Under the pieces are notes generated by a model, which worked only from the letters and a program-made list of their open reading frames with translations, ran no database searches and was not told the DNA's origin. 64,000 nt of DNA from Shewanella marisflavi. Lineage in GTDB: Bacteria; Pseudomonadota; Gammaproteobacteria; Enterobacterales; Shewanellaceae. Made by a program: the position numbers and the translations under genes. Every line of letters begins with the position of its first letter. Position 1 is the first letter of the stretch. The stretch covers positions 372,001 to 436,000 of the forward strand of contig NZ_JAKIKX010000002.1 of NCBI RefSeq assembly GCF_023283925.1, written 5' to 3'. Shown here one piece after another: positions 45,941 through 55,600 of the stretch.

Positions 45941-46401
45941 TGAACCTAATTAGACATATAAACCAGCACAGTAAACCACACCGCTTTCCCTTTATGGTCA
46001 TGCTAGTTAGCTTAGTATTGATATTCACAGCTTGTGCTAGCAGTAACACCACTGTGTACGAGCAATTGGGAAAAACAGAAGGGATCACCCTTATCGCCGA
46101 TAACTTTTTAACCAATATTGCCAACGATAAACTCATTCGTCACCACTTTGAACAAACTGACATTGCGATTTTTAGGCAGCGATTTATTGAGCATCTATGT
46201 GTCGTTACCGGCGGGGACTGCAACTATCAAGGTGAAACAATGTTTAATTCCCACCAAGGACTCAATATTACCCAAGCTGACTTCGATGCTATTGTTGGCC
46301 ATCTGATCGCTGCAATGAAGCAGCAAAATATTCCGATCTCAACAAGAAATGCCCTACTCGCAAAGTTGGCTCCTATGTATAGCGACATTACCTACCACTG
46401 A
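45940..46401 (+). CDS. Group 1 truncated haemoglobin, predicted lipoprotein
   Basis: A 153-residue protein whose ATG overlaps the DUF3034 stop by one base (TGATG). The N-terminus has a membrane segment ending in FTAC, a plausible though imperfect lipobox (Cys32). The globin part (about 36-153) has 'VYEQLGKTEGITLIADNF', 'DKLIRHHFEQTDI' and 'FNSHQGLNITQADFDAIVGHL', where His105 is the likely proximal haem ligand. Truncated globins are nearly always cytoplasmic; an exported, lipid-anchored one is unusual. It would bind O2, NO or CO at the envelope. Confidence 0.86.
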   Translation: MNLIRHINQHSKPHRFPFMVMLVSLVLIFTACASSNTTVYEQLGKTEGITLIADNFLTNIANDKLIRHHFEQTDIAIFRQRFIEHLCVVTGGDCNYQGETMFNSHQGLNITQADFDAIVGHLIAAMKQQNIPISTRNALLAKLAPMYSDITYH

Positions 46402-46617
46402 TGCAGCTTTTTTAGCATTAACTTACAAACCGAATAAAACACCTACAAAATACCTTTAATTAACAATGGAATAACACATCGCAAGCTAACCGAACAAACA
46501 AGCAGCAGTTCGATACAAATTGATACCTAAAGGACGTTAGATGTCATAGTTTTTACATATCATCTATCTATAATTGAGCCCGAACTTGAAGCAAAAGCTC
46601 TAATCATAAAGAGCTGA

Positions 46618-46633
46618 TGTGATTAAGTTCACA
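46618..46633. promoter_or_regulatory. CRP binding site (perfect core)
   Basis: TGTGA-N6-TCACA, exact match to the CRP core, 51 bases before the cpdB-like start at 46684. That distance suits direct control of this gene by cAMP-CRP, which is known in Shewanella to serve anaerobic and catabolic control. Confidence 0.7.
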
Positions 46634-46683
46634 CATGAAGCTAACTAGGTTGGCTTCGGGGTCAAAAATAATAATAGAGATTG

Positions 46684-48768
46684 ATGGTTATGTTTAATAA
46701 AAAACTATTAGCAGTTGTTATCGCATCGACAGTCGGACTTGGCGCCTGTAGCTGGAATGATGACGATGATGACAAAATCACCACGGCAAGTGTCGATCTG
46801 AGAATTCTGGAAACCACAGATCTGCATACCAACATCATGGACTTTGATTACTATCAATCAAAAGTGGATCCAACGATTGGTCTGGCTCGTACCGCCAGCC
46901 TGATCCATGAAGCCCGTAAAGAAGTCCCCAACTTTGTATTAGTCGACAATGGCGACCTTTTACAAGGCAGTCCAATGGGCGACTACATGGCCAAAGTCGG
47001 TCTACAAGAGGGTGACGTGCACCCTGCCTATAAGGCAATGAATACCTTAGACTATGATGTTGGCAATATTGGTAACCACGAGTTTAACTATGGCCTGGAT
47101 TTCCTTGAAAAGGCGATAAGTGGTGCAGAATTTCCTTATATCAACGCTAACGTCTACTGCGCGGCAGATGATTGCTGGAATGATGTCAAAAACGGCGAAA
47201 ACCTATTTAAGCCTTATTTGATCAAAGAAAAAGTGGTTATTGATACCGAAGGCCGCGAACACACAATCAAGATTGGCTATATCGGCTTTGTACCGCCGCA
47301 AATCATGCTGTGGGATAAGCAGCACCTGACGGACAGGGTTGAAGCCAAAGATATCATCGAAACCGCCAAGCTTTTCGTGCCAAAAATGAAGGCTGAAGGT
47401 GCCGATGTGATCATCGCCATTCCTCACTCAGGTATAGGTTCATCAGAAAACCCTGGCGATCCTATGGCTGAGAATGCCACGTTCGCACTCACCAATGTTG
47501 AAGGCATCGATGCCATCATGTTTGGTCACAGCCACTCGATCTTCCCTCATGCCAACTATGCCGATCTGCCTAATACCGACGTGGAAAAAGGTTTGCTCAA
47601 CGGCGTAGCAGCCGTCATGCCTGGCCGTTGGGGCGATAACTTAGGGGTGGTTGACCTTAAACTCACCCTCAAAGATGGCGCTTGGTCGGTAACCGATGCA
47701 CAAACCGAAGCACGCCCTATCTATGACGGTGCCAACAAAGTCGAGTTAGTTCAGGCAGATAAAGACATTCACGATGCGGTTGAGCTGGAACACCAGGGCA
47801 CCTTGGCCTTTGTCGATGAACCTATTGGTGTCGCCGCCGCCGAGATGTACAGCTTCCTAACCTTAGTGCAGGATGATCCAACGGTGCAGATAGTGTCCGA
47901 CGCGCAAATTGCACAGGTCACGGCCAAGCTACCAACATCCTTAAAAGGGATCCCTGTACTGTCAGCCGCAGCCCCCTTTAAAGCAGGTGGTCGCCATGCG
48001 ACCGAGGCCGATGCTTCGCAATTTGTTCAGGTTGATGCTGGCGATCTAACCTTTAAGAACGCAGCCGATCTCTACCTCTACCCTAACACTATGGTGGCGG
48101 TGAAGCTCACAGGTGTCGAACTGAAAGACTGGCTAGAATGTAGTGCCAACCAGTTCAACCAGATTGACCCAGCGTCGAGTGCGCCACAATCATTGATCAA
48201 CTGGAATGGCCATCCAACATACAACTTCGATGTGATCGATGGCGTAACCTATAAGATTGATGTCACCCAGCCGAGTAAGTTTGACCGCGACTGCGCAATC
48301 GTTGCTGGCAACGAAAATGCGAATCGCATCGTCGATCTTGCCTACACCACACCTGACGGTGAGGTGATCACAGGTGAAGCGCTAAACAGTCAGGAATTTA
48401 TCGTGGCATCTAATAACTACCGCGCCTTTGGCGGTAAATTTGCCGGTACGGGTTCTGATTATGTTGTGATGGAACTGCCTGACACCAACCGCGAGGCGTT
48501 AGCGGCTTATATCACGGCGCAGTCTAAGCCAAACGATCAGGGCGGCTATGATGACATGGTTGACCCACGTGCCGACTACAACTGGGACTTTAAGACCATC
48601 AATACCCAAGTTGCGCTGGACATTCGTTTCGAAACGCAAAACAGCGACAAAGCCGACAAGTTCATCAGCGAAAACCAACTACGTAAGATGGAGAAACTTG
48701 CTGAGCCTGATTCGCTAGGCTTTGCCGTCTATCGTATCGACTTGACCACAGAGCCTGTTGCCAAGTAA
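46684..48768 (+). CDS. cpdB: CpdB-like 2',3'-cyclic phosphodiesterase / 3'-nucleotidase lipoprotein
   Basis: A 694-residue exported metallophosphatase of the 5'-nucleotidase superfamily. The lipobox is near LGAC (Cys about 21); the mature protein begins with an acidic Asp-rich stretch. Metal motifs: 'LETTDLHTNIMDFDYY', 'DNGDLLQGSPMGDY', 'GNIGNHEFNYG' and 'MFGHSHSIFP'. The LETTDLHTN and YYxxK start are diagnostic of CpdB rather than UshA. The C-terminal domain has 'NYRAFGGKF'. Start could be 46684 or 46690. E. coli CpdB is soluble. CRP control is likely, and a strong terminator follows. Confidence 0.88.
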   Translation: MVMFNKKLLAVVIASTVGLGACSWNDDDDDKITTASVDLRILETTDLHTNIMDFDYYQSKVDPTIGLARTASLIHEARKEVPNFVLVDNGDLLQGSPMGDYMAKVGLQEGDVHPAYKAMNTLDYDVGNIGNHEFNYGLDFLEKAISGAEFPYINANVYCAADDCWNDVKNGENLFKPYLIKEKVVIDTEGREHTIKIGYIGFVPPQIMLWDKQHLTDRVEAKDIIETAKLFVPKMKAEGADVIIAIPHSGIGSSENPGDPMAENATFALTNVEGIDAIMFGHSHSIFPHANYADLPNTDVEKGLLNGVAAVMPGRWGDNLGVVDLKLTLKDGAWSVTDAQTEARPIYDGANKVELVQADKDIHDAVELEHQGTLAFVDEPIGVAAAEMYSFLTLVQDDPTVQIVSDAQIAQVTAKLPTSLKGIPVLSAAAPFKAGGRHATEADASQFVQVDAGDLTFKNAADLYLYPNTMVAVKLTGVELKDWLECSANQFNQIDPASSAPQSLINWNGHPTYNFDVIDGVTYKIDVTQPSKFDRDCAIVAGNENANRIVDLAYTTPDGEVITGEALNSQEFIVASNNYRAFGGKFAGTGSDYVVMELPDTNREALAAYITAQSKPNDQGGYDDMVDPRADYNWDFKTINTQVALDIRFETQNSDKADKFISENQLRKMEKLAEPDSLGFAVYRIDLTTEPVAK

Positions 48769-48782
48769 CGGTTCCTACCTAA

Positions 48783-48808
48783 AAAAAAGCGCCTTTGGGC
48801 GCTTTTTT
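48783..48808 (+). terminator. Terminator after the cpdB-like gene
   Basis: AAAAAAGCGCC / TTTG / GGCGCTTTTTT, 14 bases after the stop. Confidence 0.92.
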
Positions 48809-48874
48809 ATTGGCTTGCGAACAGAACGCAAAATAGCGTAGATTGGCAATCACAGTTCACCAATCATTTGCATC

Positions 48875-49477
48875 ATGTCGCTCAGTCAACTTCCCTACTC
48901 CCAATCTTGCGAAAACAACAAAGATCCTATCCTGGCCGTGCTCAAACAGAGCTTTAACCAAACCCGTCAGGTACTTGAAATAGGCAGTGGTACAGGTCAG
49001 CACGCGGTATTTTTTGCCCAGCACCTGCCGCATCTTACCTGGTATCCCAGTGATCAAGCAGAGTATCTAGGTCCCTTAAGCGAGCGCATCGCCTTGCAAG
49101 GCGGTAAGAATATCCATCCTCCGATGGCACTGGATGTTACCGCCCCCTGGCCACTTGAACAGGCAGAGATCGACGGCATCTTCAGCGCAAACACCCTGCA
49201 CATCATGAGTCAGGCCATGGTTGTCGACTTCTTTAAAGGCGTCGATCGTCACTTAAGCGATAAGGGCTCACTCTGTGTCTATGGGCCTTTTAACTATGAC
49301 AATCAATATACCAGCGAGAGTAATCGCCAATTCGATATCTGGCTAAAACACCGCAATATTCACAGTGGTATTCGCGACATTGAATGGATCACCACACTGG
49401 CCAATGAGGCGGGTCTGAGCCTGATCGCCGATCATCCGATGCCGGCCAACAATCGCCTGCTCCATTTCCGCCGCTAA
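48875..49477 (+). CDS. DUF938 family SAM-dependent methyltransferase
   Basis: A 200-residue soluble protein with class I methyltransferase signs: motif I LEIGSGTGQHAVFFA (about 34-48), 'WYPSDQAEYL' and 'IFSANTLHIMS'. The opening 'QLPYSQSCENNKDPIL' and 'YGPFNYDNQYTSESNRQFD' are DUF938 features. The substrate is unknown. The stop codon lies in a 15-bp tandem repeat that continues beyond the gene. Confidence 0.88.
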   Translation: MSLSQLPYSQSCENNKDPILAVLKQSFNQTRQVLEIGSGTGQHAVFFAQHLPHLTWYPSDQAEYLGPLSERIALQGGKNIHPPMALDVTAPWPLEQAEIDGIFSANTLHIMSQAMVVDFFKGVDRHLSDKGSLCVYGPFNYDNQYTSESNRQFDIWLKHRNIHSGIRDIEWITTLANEAGLSLIADHPMPANNRLLHFRR

Positions 49478-49575
49478 GGTTTGAGCGGCTATGGCTTCAA
49501 AGGTTAAGGTTTCAGAGGTTAAGGTTTCAGAGGCTAATATTTTAACCGCTAATGTTTTAGCCGCTAGTGCCAGGC
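49471..49575. repeat. Seven degenerate 15-bp tandem repeats across a stop codon
   Basis: Units start at 49471, 49486, 49501, 49516, 49531, 49546 and 49561. The two best, AGGTTAAGGTTTCAG (49501 and 49516), are identical; others diverge (CCGCTAAGGTTTGAG, CGGCTATGGCTTCAA, AGGCTAATATTTTAA, CCGCTAATGTTTTAG, CCGCTAGTGCCAGGC). The first unit contains the DUF938 stop TAA (49475-49477), and most units keep TAA or TAG at the same place. Confidence 0.8.
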
Positions 49576-49619
49576 AAGTTAAGCTTAGACCTTAAGCTTT
49601 GAACAAAACGCTAGCCATA

Positions 49620-49643
49620 AAAAAGGGCCTCTCGGCCCTTTTT
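49620..49643 (-). terminator. Terminator of the acyl-CoA dehydrogenase gene, bidirectional
   Basis: AAAAAGGGCC / GAGA / GGCCCTTTTT on the minus strand, five bases beyond the stop codon; symmetrical, so it can also stop plus-strand transcripts of the DUF938 gene. Confidence 0.9.
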
Positions 49644-49647
49644 ACTG

Positions 49648-51438
49648 TTAATCAAAGTCGCTATCGACCAACTCAGATAACTGCTGGCTACTGCGCTCTA
49701 TCTGGCGGCGCAGACTCAAGGTCTGAGGTGCCCAGTAGTTCATGTAGAATGTCGCCGTCACCAGCTTATTGGCATAAAAGGCTTGATCCTCACCACGCTC
49801 AAGTGCCTGCTGAGCCATTACCGCCATGCGGGCCCACATCCAGCCCAGGGCTACAATCCCTAAGATCTGCATATAGGGCATGGACGCTGCACCGATAATG
49901 TCGGGCTGTTTGGCGCCGTTTTCGACGATAAAGTGGGTCGCCTTTTCAAGATCTGTGCTGGCCTCCATCAACGGCAGCAGGTAGGGTTTCAACGTCTCAT
50001 CTGAGAGATGCTCGGCCACAAATGGCTTCACCATCTCAGACCAAATGCCGAGCGCTTCCCCTCTATCACCCAATAACTTACGCCCCACCAGATCCAAGGC
50101 CTGAACCCCATTGGTTCCCTCGTAGATCATGGCGATGCGGCTGTCGCGCACAAACTGCTCCATGCCCCACTCATGAATATAGCCATGACCGCCGTAAACC
50201 TGCTGGGCATCGACACAGGCTTTAAAGCCTTGATCGGTAACGAAGCCTTTCACCACTGGGGTAAACAGCGCTGCCAGTTTCGCCGCCTTGGCCGCCTGGG
50301 TCTTATCCTGGTGGCGATGAGACTCATCGAGCCAAAGCGCCTGCTGGCCCATGAGTGCCCTAGCCCCCTGATTAAAGGCCTTTTGCGCCATCAACATGCG
50401 CCTGACATCGCCATGTACCAAAATCGGGTCCGCGGGAGACTCGCTAGCCTTCACGCCACTTAATGCACGGCCTTGCAGGCGATCCCTGGCGTAGCTTAAG
50501 GCATTTTGATAGGCGATCTCAGACACACCCAAGCCTTGCACCCCCACCCCGAGTCTGGCCTCATTCATCATGGTGAACATGGCTCTTAGGCCTTGATGTG
50601 GCTCGCCCACCAGCTCACCGATTGCCCCGTCAAACACCATGACGCAGGTAGAGTTGCCATGGATCCCCATCTTATGCTCTAGGCCACTCACCTCGACGCC
50701 ATTGCGGCAACCTAAGGTGCCATCGTCATTAATCAGATACTTAGGCACGGCAAACAGGGAGATCCCCTTCACCCCCGCGGGCGCATCGGGTAAGCGCGCC
50801 AGCACCAGGTGAACTATGTTATCGGCCAGATCATGATCGCCCGAAGAGATAAAGATCTTCTCCCCCGTAATCGCGTAGGTATCTTCCCCAACAGGCTTGG
50901 CCTTAGTGCGCAGTAGCGCCAGATCAGTGCCGGCGTGAGCCTCGGTAAGGTTCATTGTGCCGGTCCACTCACCCGACACTAGCTTCTCAAGGTATTTAGC
51001 CTTTAACGCTTCGCTGCCGTGAGCATGGATCGCGGCGTAGGCCCCATGGGTCAACCCCGGATACATGGCAAAGGCCATATTGGTCGCCGTCTTCATCTCG
51101 GTGGCAAACACCCCGATACATTCAGGCAGCCCTTGACCGCCATACTCAGGGTTACTAGTCAGCGTCGCCCAGCCATTATCGATATATTGACGATAGGCAT
51201 CTTTAAACCCTGCTGGGGTTTTTACCTCGCCGTCGACCAGTTGGCAGCCTTCAAGGTCGCCCACGCTGTTAAGGGGCAGCATGATCTCTGTGGTAAAGTC
51301 GGCGACGCCTTGTAAGATGGCGTCGCCAAGTTCGGCATCGATGTCGTCAAATCCCTGAAGATCATCACGCTGATACACATTAAGGAGTTCAGAGAGAATA
51401 AACTGATAGTCACGCAGTGGAGCTTGATAGATTGGCAT
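49648..51438 (-). CDS. Acyl-CoA dehydrogenase with C-terminal extension (DmdC/FadE-like)
   Basis: A 596-residue FAD enzyme of the long acyl-CoA dehydrogenase branch. 'TSNPEYGGQGLPE', 'GTMNLTEAHAGTDL', 'ITGEKIFISSGDHDL' and 'VQGLGVSEIAYQNALSYARDRLQGR' (core GLGVSEIAYQNALSYARDR) are the FAD/acyl-CoA signatures. The catalytic Glu is in MIYEGTNGVQALDLVGRKL. Length and the C-terminal domain match the group containing DmdC (methylmercaptopropionyl-CoA dehydrogenase) and fatty acyl dehydrogenases. Substrate chain is not determinable. Nested inverted repeats (51546-51585) lie upstream. Confidence 0.93.
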   Translation of the reverse strand: MPIYQAPLRDYQFILSELLNVYQRDDLQGFDDIDAELGDAILQGVADFTTEIMLPLNSVGDLEGCQLVDGEVKTPAGFKDAYRQYIDNGWATLTSNPEYGGQGLPECIGVFATEMKTATNMAFAMYPGLTHGAYAAIHAHGSEALKAKYLEKLVSGEWTGTMNLTEAHAGTDLALLRTKAKPVGEDTYAITGEKIFISSGDHDLADNIVHLVLARLPDAPAGVKGISLFAVPKYLINDDGTLGCRNGVEVSGLEHKMGIHGNSTCVMVFDGAIGELVGEPHQGLRAMFTMMNEARLGVGVQGLGVSEIAYQNALSYARDRLQGRALSGVKASESPADPILVHGDVRRMLMAQKAFNQGARALMGQQALWLDESHRHQDKTQAAKAAKLAALFTPVVKGFVTDQGFKACVDAQQVYGGHGYIHEWGMEQFVRDSRIAMIYEGTNGVQALDLVGRKLLGDRGEALGIWSEMVKPFVAEHLSDETLKPYLLPLMEASTDLEKATHFIVENGAKQPDIIGAASMPYMQILGIVALGWMWARMAVMAQQALERGEDQAFYANKLVTATFYMNYWAPQTLSLRRQIERSSQQLSELVDSDFD

Positions 51439-51545
51439 TCCATTTTCCTTCTATTTGTCGAATTCCAAAACGAACAGGTACAGTTGAGCAGTTTAGCGCT
51501 CACTCAACAATAGTGCTCCGACCACTTTACCCAAATCGGCTTAAA

Positions 51546-51585
51546 AAAACAGCCCTATCGGCACGCTGTTTTCAGTACAAAACAG
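51546..51585. promoter_or_regulatory. Nested inverted repeats, possible operator
   Basis: AAAACAGC (51546-51553) pairs with GCTGTTTT (51565-51572), and CTGTTTT (51566-51572) also pairs with AAAACAG (51579-51585). The site lies between the divergent acyl-CoA dehydrogenase and epimerase genes. Confidence 0.35.
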
Positions 51586-51693
51586 CAAAACCGTAAAAAC
51601 AATCAAGGTCATACTTATCCTGAAGCACAAAACTCTGTAAGCTAAGTCGTTATAGACTTTTCCTGCCCAAGCCTTAAACCATGAGGAGCCAAT

Positions 51694-52548
51694 ATGGGTT
51701 CAGTGACCATTAAAAAACATCCCCAAGGACTCGAATATGTCGAGGTCGATACCGATCTCTGTCAAGCACGTATCTTTATGCAGGGCGCACAGATAGAGCG
51801 CTTTCAGCCAAAAGGCCAAGCACCTTTACTCTGGGTCTCCAGCGCCGACGATTTCCAGCCCGGCAGTGGCATTCGTGGCGGTATCCCCGTCTGTTGGCCC
51901 TGGTTCGGCATGCATGAAAATCCCCAATGGCCACAACATGGATTTGCCCGCACTCGCTTATGGCAACTCGATGCAGTACAGATGCAAGACCAAGCGGTAG
52001 AACTTAAATTCAGTCTCACCGTCGATGATGCAGATAAGCAGTATTGGCCTCACCAGAGCCGCGTTGAACTCATCTTCAACTTAAGCGACAGCTTGAGCGT
52101 TAAACTGGTTAACACCAACCTTGGCGAGACGCCTTTTAGTTTGACGCAAGCACTGCACACTTACTTTCCCATCGAGGATATTCATCAGCTCAAAGCCAGT
52201 GGCTTTAGTGGCGCGAACTATATCGAATTTGGTGAAGGCCCCTACACTCAGGATGGCGATGAGGTACGCTTTGACCGGGAAACGGACAGAGTCTACAGCC
52301 AACTGGGGGATTGCCAACTGCTACATACGCCAAACGGCACCATAGAAGTACGCCGTGAAAACAGTCACTCGGCCATCTTGTGGAATCCCTGGATAGATAA
52401 GTCGAAACGATTATCTCGTTTTAATGACAAGGACTATCTGACCATGGTCTGTCTTGAGGCCGCAAATGTGTTGGACGACAAGGTCACGCTGGCCCCTGGT
52501 GAGTCTCACACCCTGGCCACCCATATCCGCTGGCAACCAAGCGCCTAA
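51694..52548 (+). CDS. yeaD: D-hexose-6-phosphate mutarotase / glucose-6-phosphate 1-epimerase
   Basis: A 284-residue aldose-1-epimerase-fold enzyme interconverting anomers of glucose-6-phosphate. Family signs: 'QGAQIERFQPKGQAPLLWVS', 'GIRGGIPVCWPWFG', 'QHGFARTRLWQL', 'ALHTYFPI', 'SHSAILWNPWIDKSKRL' and 'MVCLEAAN'. The catalytic His is in ALHTYF and the Glu in CLEAAN. GAGGAG precedes the ATG. E. coli yeaD follows gapA; here it is alone. Its 3' end carries a 13-bp tandem repeat. Confidence 0.92.
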   Translation: MGSVTIKKHPQGLEYVEVDTDLCQARIFMQGAQIERFQPKGQAPLLWVSSADDFQPGSGIRGGIPVCWPWFGMHENPQWPQHGFARTRLWQLDAVQMQDQAVELKFSLTVDDADKQYWPHQSRVELIFNLSDSLSVKLVNTNLGETPFSLTQALHTYFPIEDIHQLKASGFSGANYIEFGEGPYTQDGDEVRFDRETDRVYSQLGDCQLLHTPNGTIEVRRENSHSAILWNPWIDKSKRLSRFNDKDYLTMVCLEAANVLDDKVTLAPGESHTLATHIRWQPSA

Positions 52549-52580
52549 GGATAACGCCTTAGGATTACGCTTAAGAAGCG
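52542..52580. repeat. Three 13-bp tandem repeats across a stop codon
   Basis: CGCCTAAGGATAA (52542), CGCCTTAGGATTA (52555) and CGCTTAAGAAGCG (52568). The first unit holds the epimerase stop TAA (52546-52548). Confidence 0.72.
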
Positions 52581-52655
52581 CCGCAGTCTCTGTCCTCGCG
52601 GCGCTAATCAATGATAAACTCAAGCAGTAACTAACCACCCTCGAGACAAGGACAG

Positions 52656-55600
52656 ATGTGGCGACGCCTTTTTAGACCCAGCAAAACCTTGCTTCTTGGT
52701 ATCGCCTTGATGCTCGTACTCCTGTTGGGCATAGCGGCATCACAACTGGCCAGCCTCACTCAGCGCCTGCTCAACCCATATCTGAAAGATGCTGGCGTGC
52801 AGATTGTCTCTCTGCACCTCACTCCCAGTGATTTGGTTCATCTTCGCCTCCCCCTGCTGCAACTTAGGGTCCACAACAGCCTGGTCACACTGCATGATCT
52901 GCAGCTTCAACTGACGCCAAACTGGTTAGATGGCCCTATGGGGCTACAAGGTCTCGACTCACTGGCGATTCGCCAAATCGAGGTAGACCTCGCCACAGAC
53001 TTTTTTGAACGCATGGGCGCGCAACAAGATGACTCGGCCACCGGCGCACTGGAACTCAGCAAGCTGCCTCAGATAGCCATAGGCCGAGTGACGTTCAAGA
53101 CGCAGGCGCTAAGCAGTGGAGCAATAGCAAGGCCTTTGGGGCTGAGCCTTGATTACCTCAATCTTGATGATAAGGGGCGATTAACAAGCGCACTGAGTTT
53201 CTATCAATCGCCGCTACTCACCCTCAATGCGACGCTTGAAAAGACCCGCTGGCAGCTCTCCAGCCAAATGGATCTTGATAACCTCTCTAAGCTTGTTACA
53301 GAGCTTTCCAGTTTATCGCCCCTCAACACCCAAAGCAGCGCGTCAGTCATCGCCCTGCACCAGCTGAAAAGGATATTAACCGAGGAGATGTTCCTAAGGG
53401 GCAAGTTCGACTCAGAGATGCAGCTTGATCTTGCCCAGGGGAGCTTGACCTCTAGCCACCAACTCAGCGACCTTGAGCTAGCGCTTGCCAGGCTTGGCGG
53501 CCAGCCGCTTAAGCATCCGCTCAAGCTGGAAATCACAGATGTGACTAACATGCGCAGGGGGATAACGCTTGATCTGAAAGGCCCCTTAACCGATCTGCAG
53601 CTATCGCTTGCACCGACGCAATTAGAGCTGGCGCTGAGCCCCGAACAATTTCAGCCACTTGCCAGCAGTCACTCCCCCATGCTCAATGGTCTATTAACTC
53701 AGCTGACGCCACAAGGCGCTGATTTCTTAGGGAATGGCTCTCAACCAACTGAGCCTCAGATAAGACTAACACTCGACTTGGGCCAAGCAGAGACAGAGAC
53801 TGGAAAAGTAGCATTCGATTACAACCTTGCCCACCAGCGCCTGAATCTTACCGCAATGACGGCAAGCCTAACCCTTGGTGAAAATAAGCTCACGGCCAAG
53901 CTGAGCGACCTTGAGTTGAGCAAACTGATGCAAACAGCGACAGGCGCAGCGCCAACATCTGCGCCTGCCACTCACTGGCGCTTAGGCGCAGATTGGCAAG
54001 TATCAGGCGAAGTTAACCAAGCGCTTTGCATCGCACTGCCCCCCGACAATCCAGTCGATGGCCACTGCGCAGGCGCCAGCATGAACCGTCTATCGCTAGC
54101 AAAGGCTCAAATATCCTTGGCGGGCAGTATTAGTGGTGAGCAAGACACAGCCCACCAAAATCAACATATCGTCTTGAGCGTAAGTGGCAGCGCGAGTCTA
54201 TCCGAGCCCGGCTTTAATCATCGACAGCTAGAGGTAGGCGCAAGCGGTATCGACGCAGAGCTCCCCTCGCCCCTTAAGCTCGAACTTCAAACCGGTGCAG
54301 ACCCAGAACTTGAGCTGACTTGGCAAGCGGTGAATATCAAAACGGCTAAGCATCGGCTTCGCTGGCCGTCAACGCACTCATCCCGCCAGGGCGCAGCGCC
54401 CATTGAGCCCGCCGCCATGGCGAGCCTGATCAGCTCGCAGACAAGCACGACCCTTGGCGCTGGCCACATCAAGTTGCGTCATGGCGCGCTGCAAACCGCT
54501 GAGTTATCAAAGCTGGATATTCTCACCCTATCACCACAACTTAACGAGCCAGGGCAAGCTGCAAAGCTAAATGCCGGCTGCCTGAGTTTTAGCGCCCAGC
54601 AGGGATTAACCCTGAGCCAAAAACAAGTGCATGTTGCTCCCCTAACGCTTGCCATTAATTCCCTGGGAGCCAGTCAGGAAACGCTAGATGCCAAGGGCCA
54701 GGCACTGAGTAATCAACTGCAGCTTGAGCATCTGACCCTTGAGACAAAAGCGATTGACCTCAAGGCAGGAGACAACAGATCGGCAGACGAGCAAGGCGAA
54801 AACCTAATCCGTCTGTTGACGTTAGAGACATTACTTAATACGCCCTGGCAGAGTGAGCTTGATTATAAGCTGACCCAATTAACCCTCAAGCAGCAGGGCA
54901 TGCGCCTCAATAAATTGCGCAGAAAGACCTTATACTCCCTGCCTGAAGCGAGTCTCAATCAAGCGATTCAATGGCGGGGGCTGACCTCTGAGCAATCAAA
55001 TAATTTGATCGAAAATCCAAATGAGCAGCCAAGTTACCGACTAGAAACCAAAGAATCCTGGCTGTTAGACAAGCTGCCTTTTGAGAGTCAGCACCAGATG
55101 CTGTTCTCTCAGGCACTACAGCCACAGCAGCTCACCGGGCAGCTCAATATGCTCAATGACGCCAACGCTATCGTGGCGCGCCTCTCTCGTCTCAGGGGGA
55201 TGCCATCCAAGCTACTCTTGATTGGAGATGCCCAGCTACAAGGCACTCATAATCTAACCTGGCAACAAGATAGCCTGGATTTCACTATGGCGTTAACACC
55301 AAGCATGCAGATAAGCGAGGGCAGCTTTCAGGCACTGCCATTTGAGCAAGCCCAATTCACAGCCCAGTGTGAGCTAACAGGCAATGATAACAAGGTAAAT
55401 GGGCTCAATGCGGCGGTAAACTGTCAGCAGATAAACCTTAAGGTCGCCGCTTTTAATCCCGGAGTGTTACTCACGGATCTTAATGCTAATGCCAATTTTA
55501 AACTCGATATTGGCAAAGGGCTGGACGCCAGCATAGGCCTTAACGGCGCGGATGTGAAACTTAATGGCACCGCCAAAACGCTGGGCGGTGAGATCTTGCT

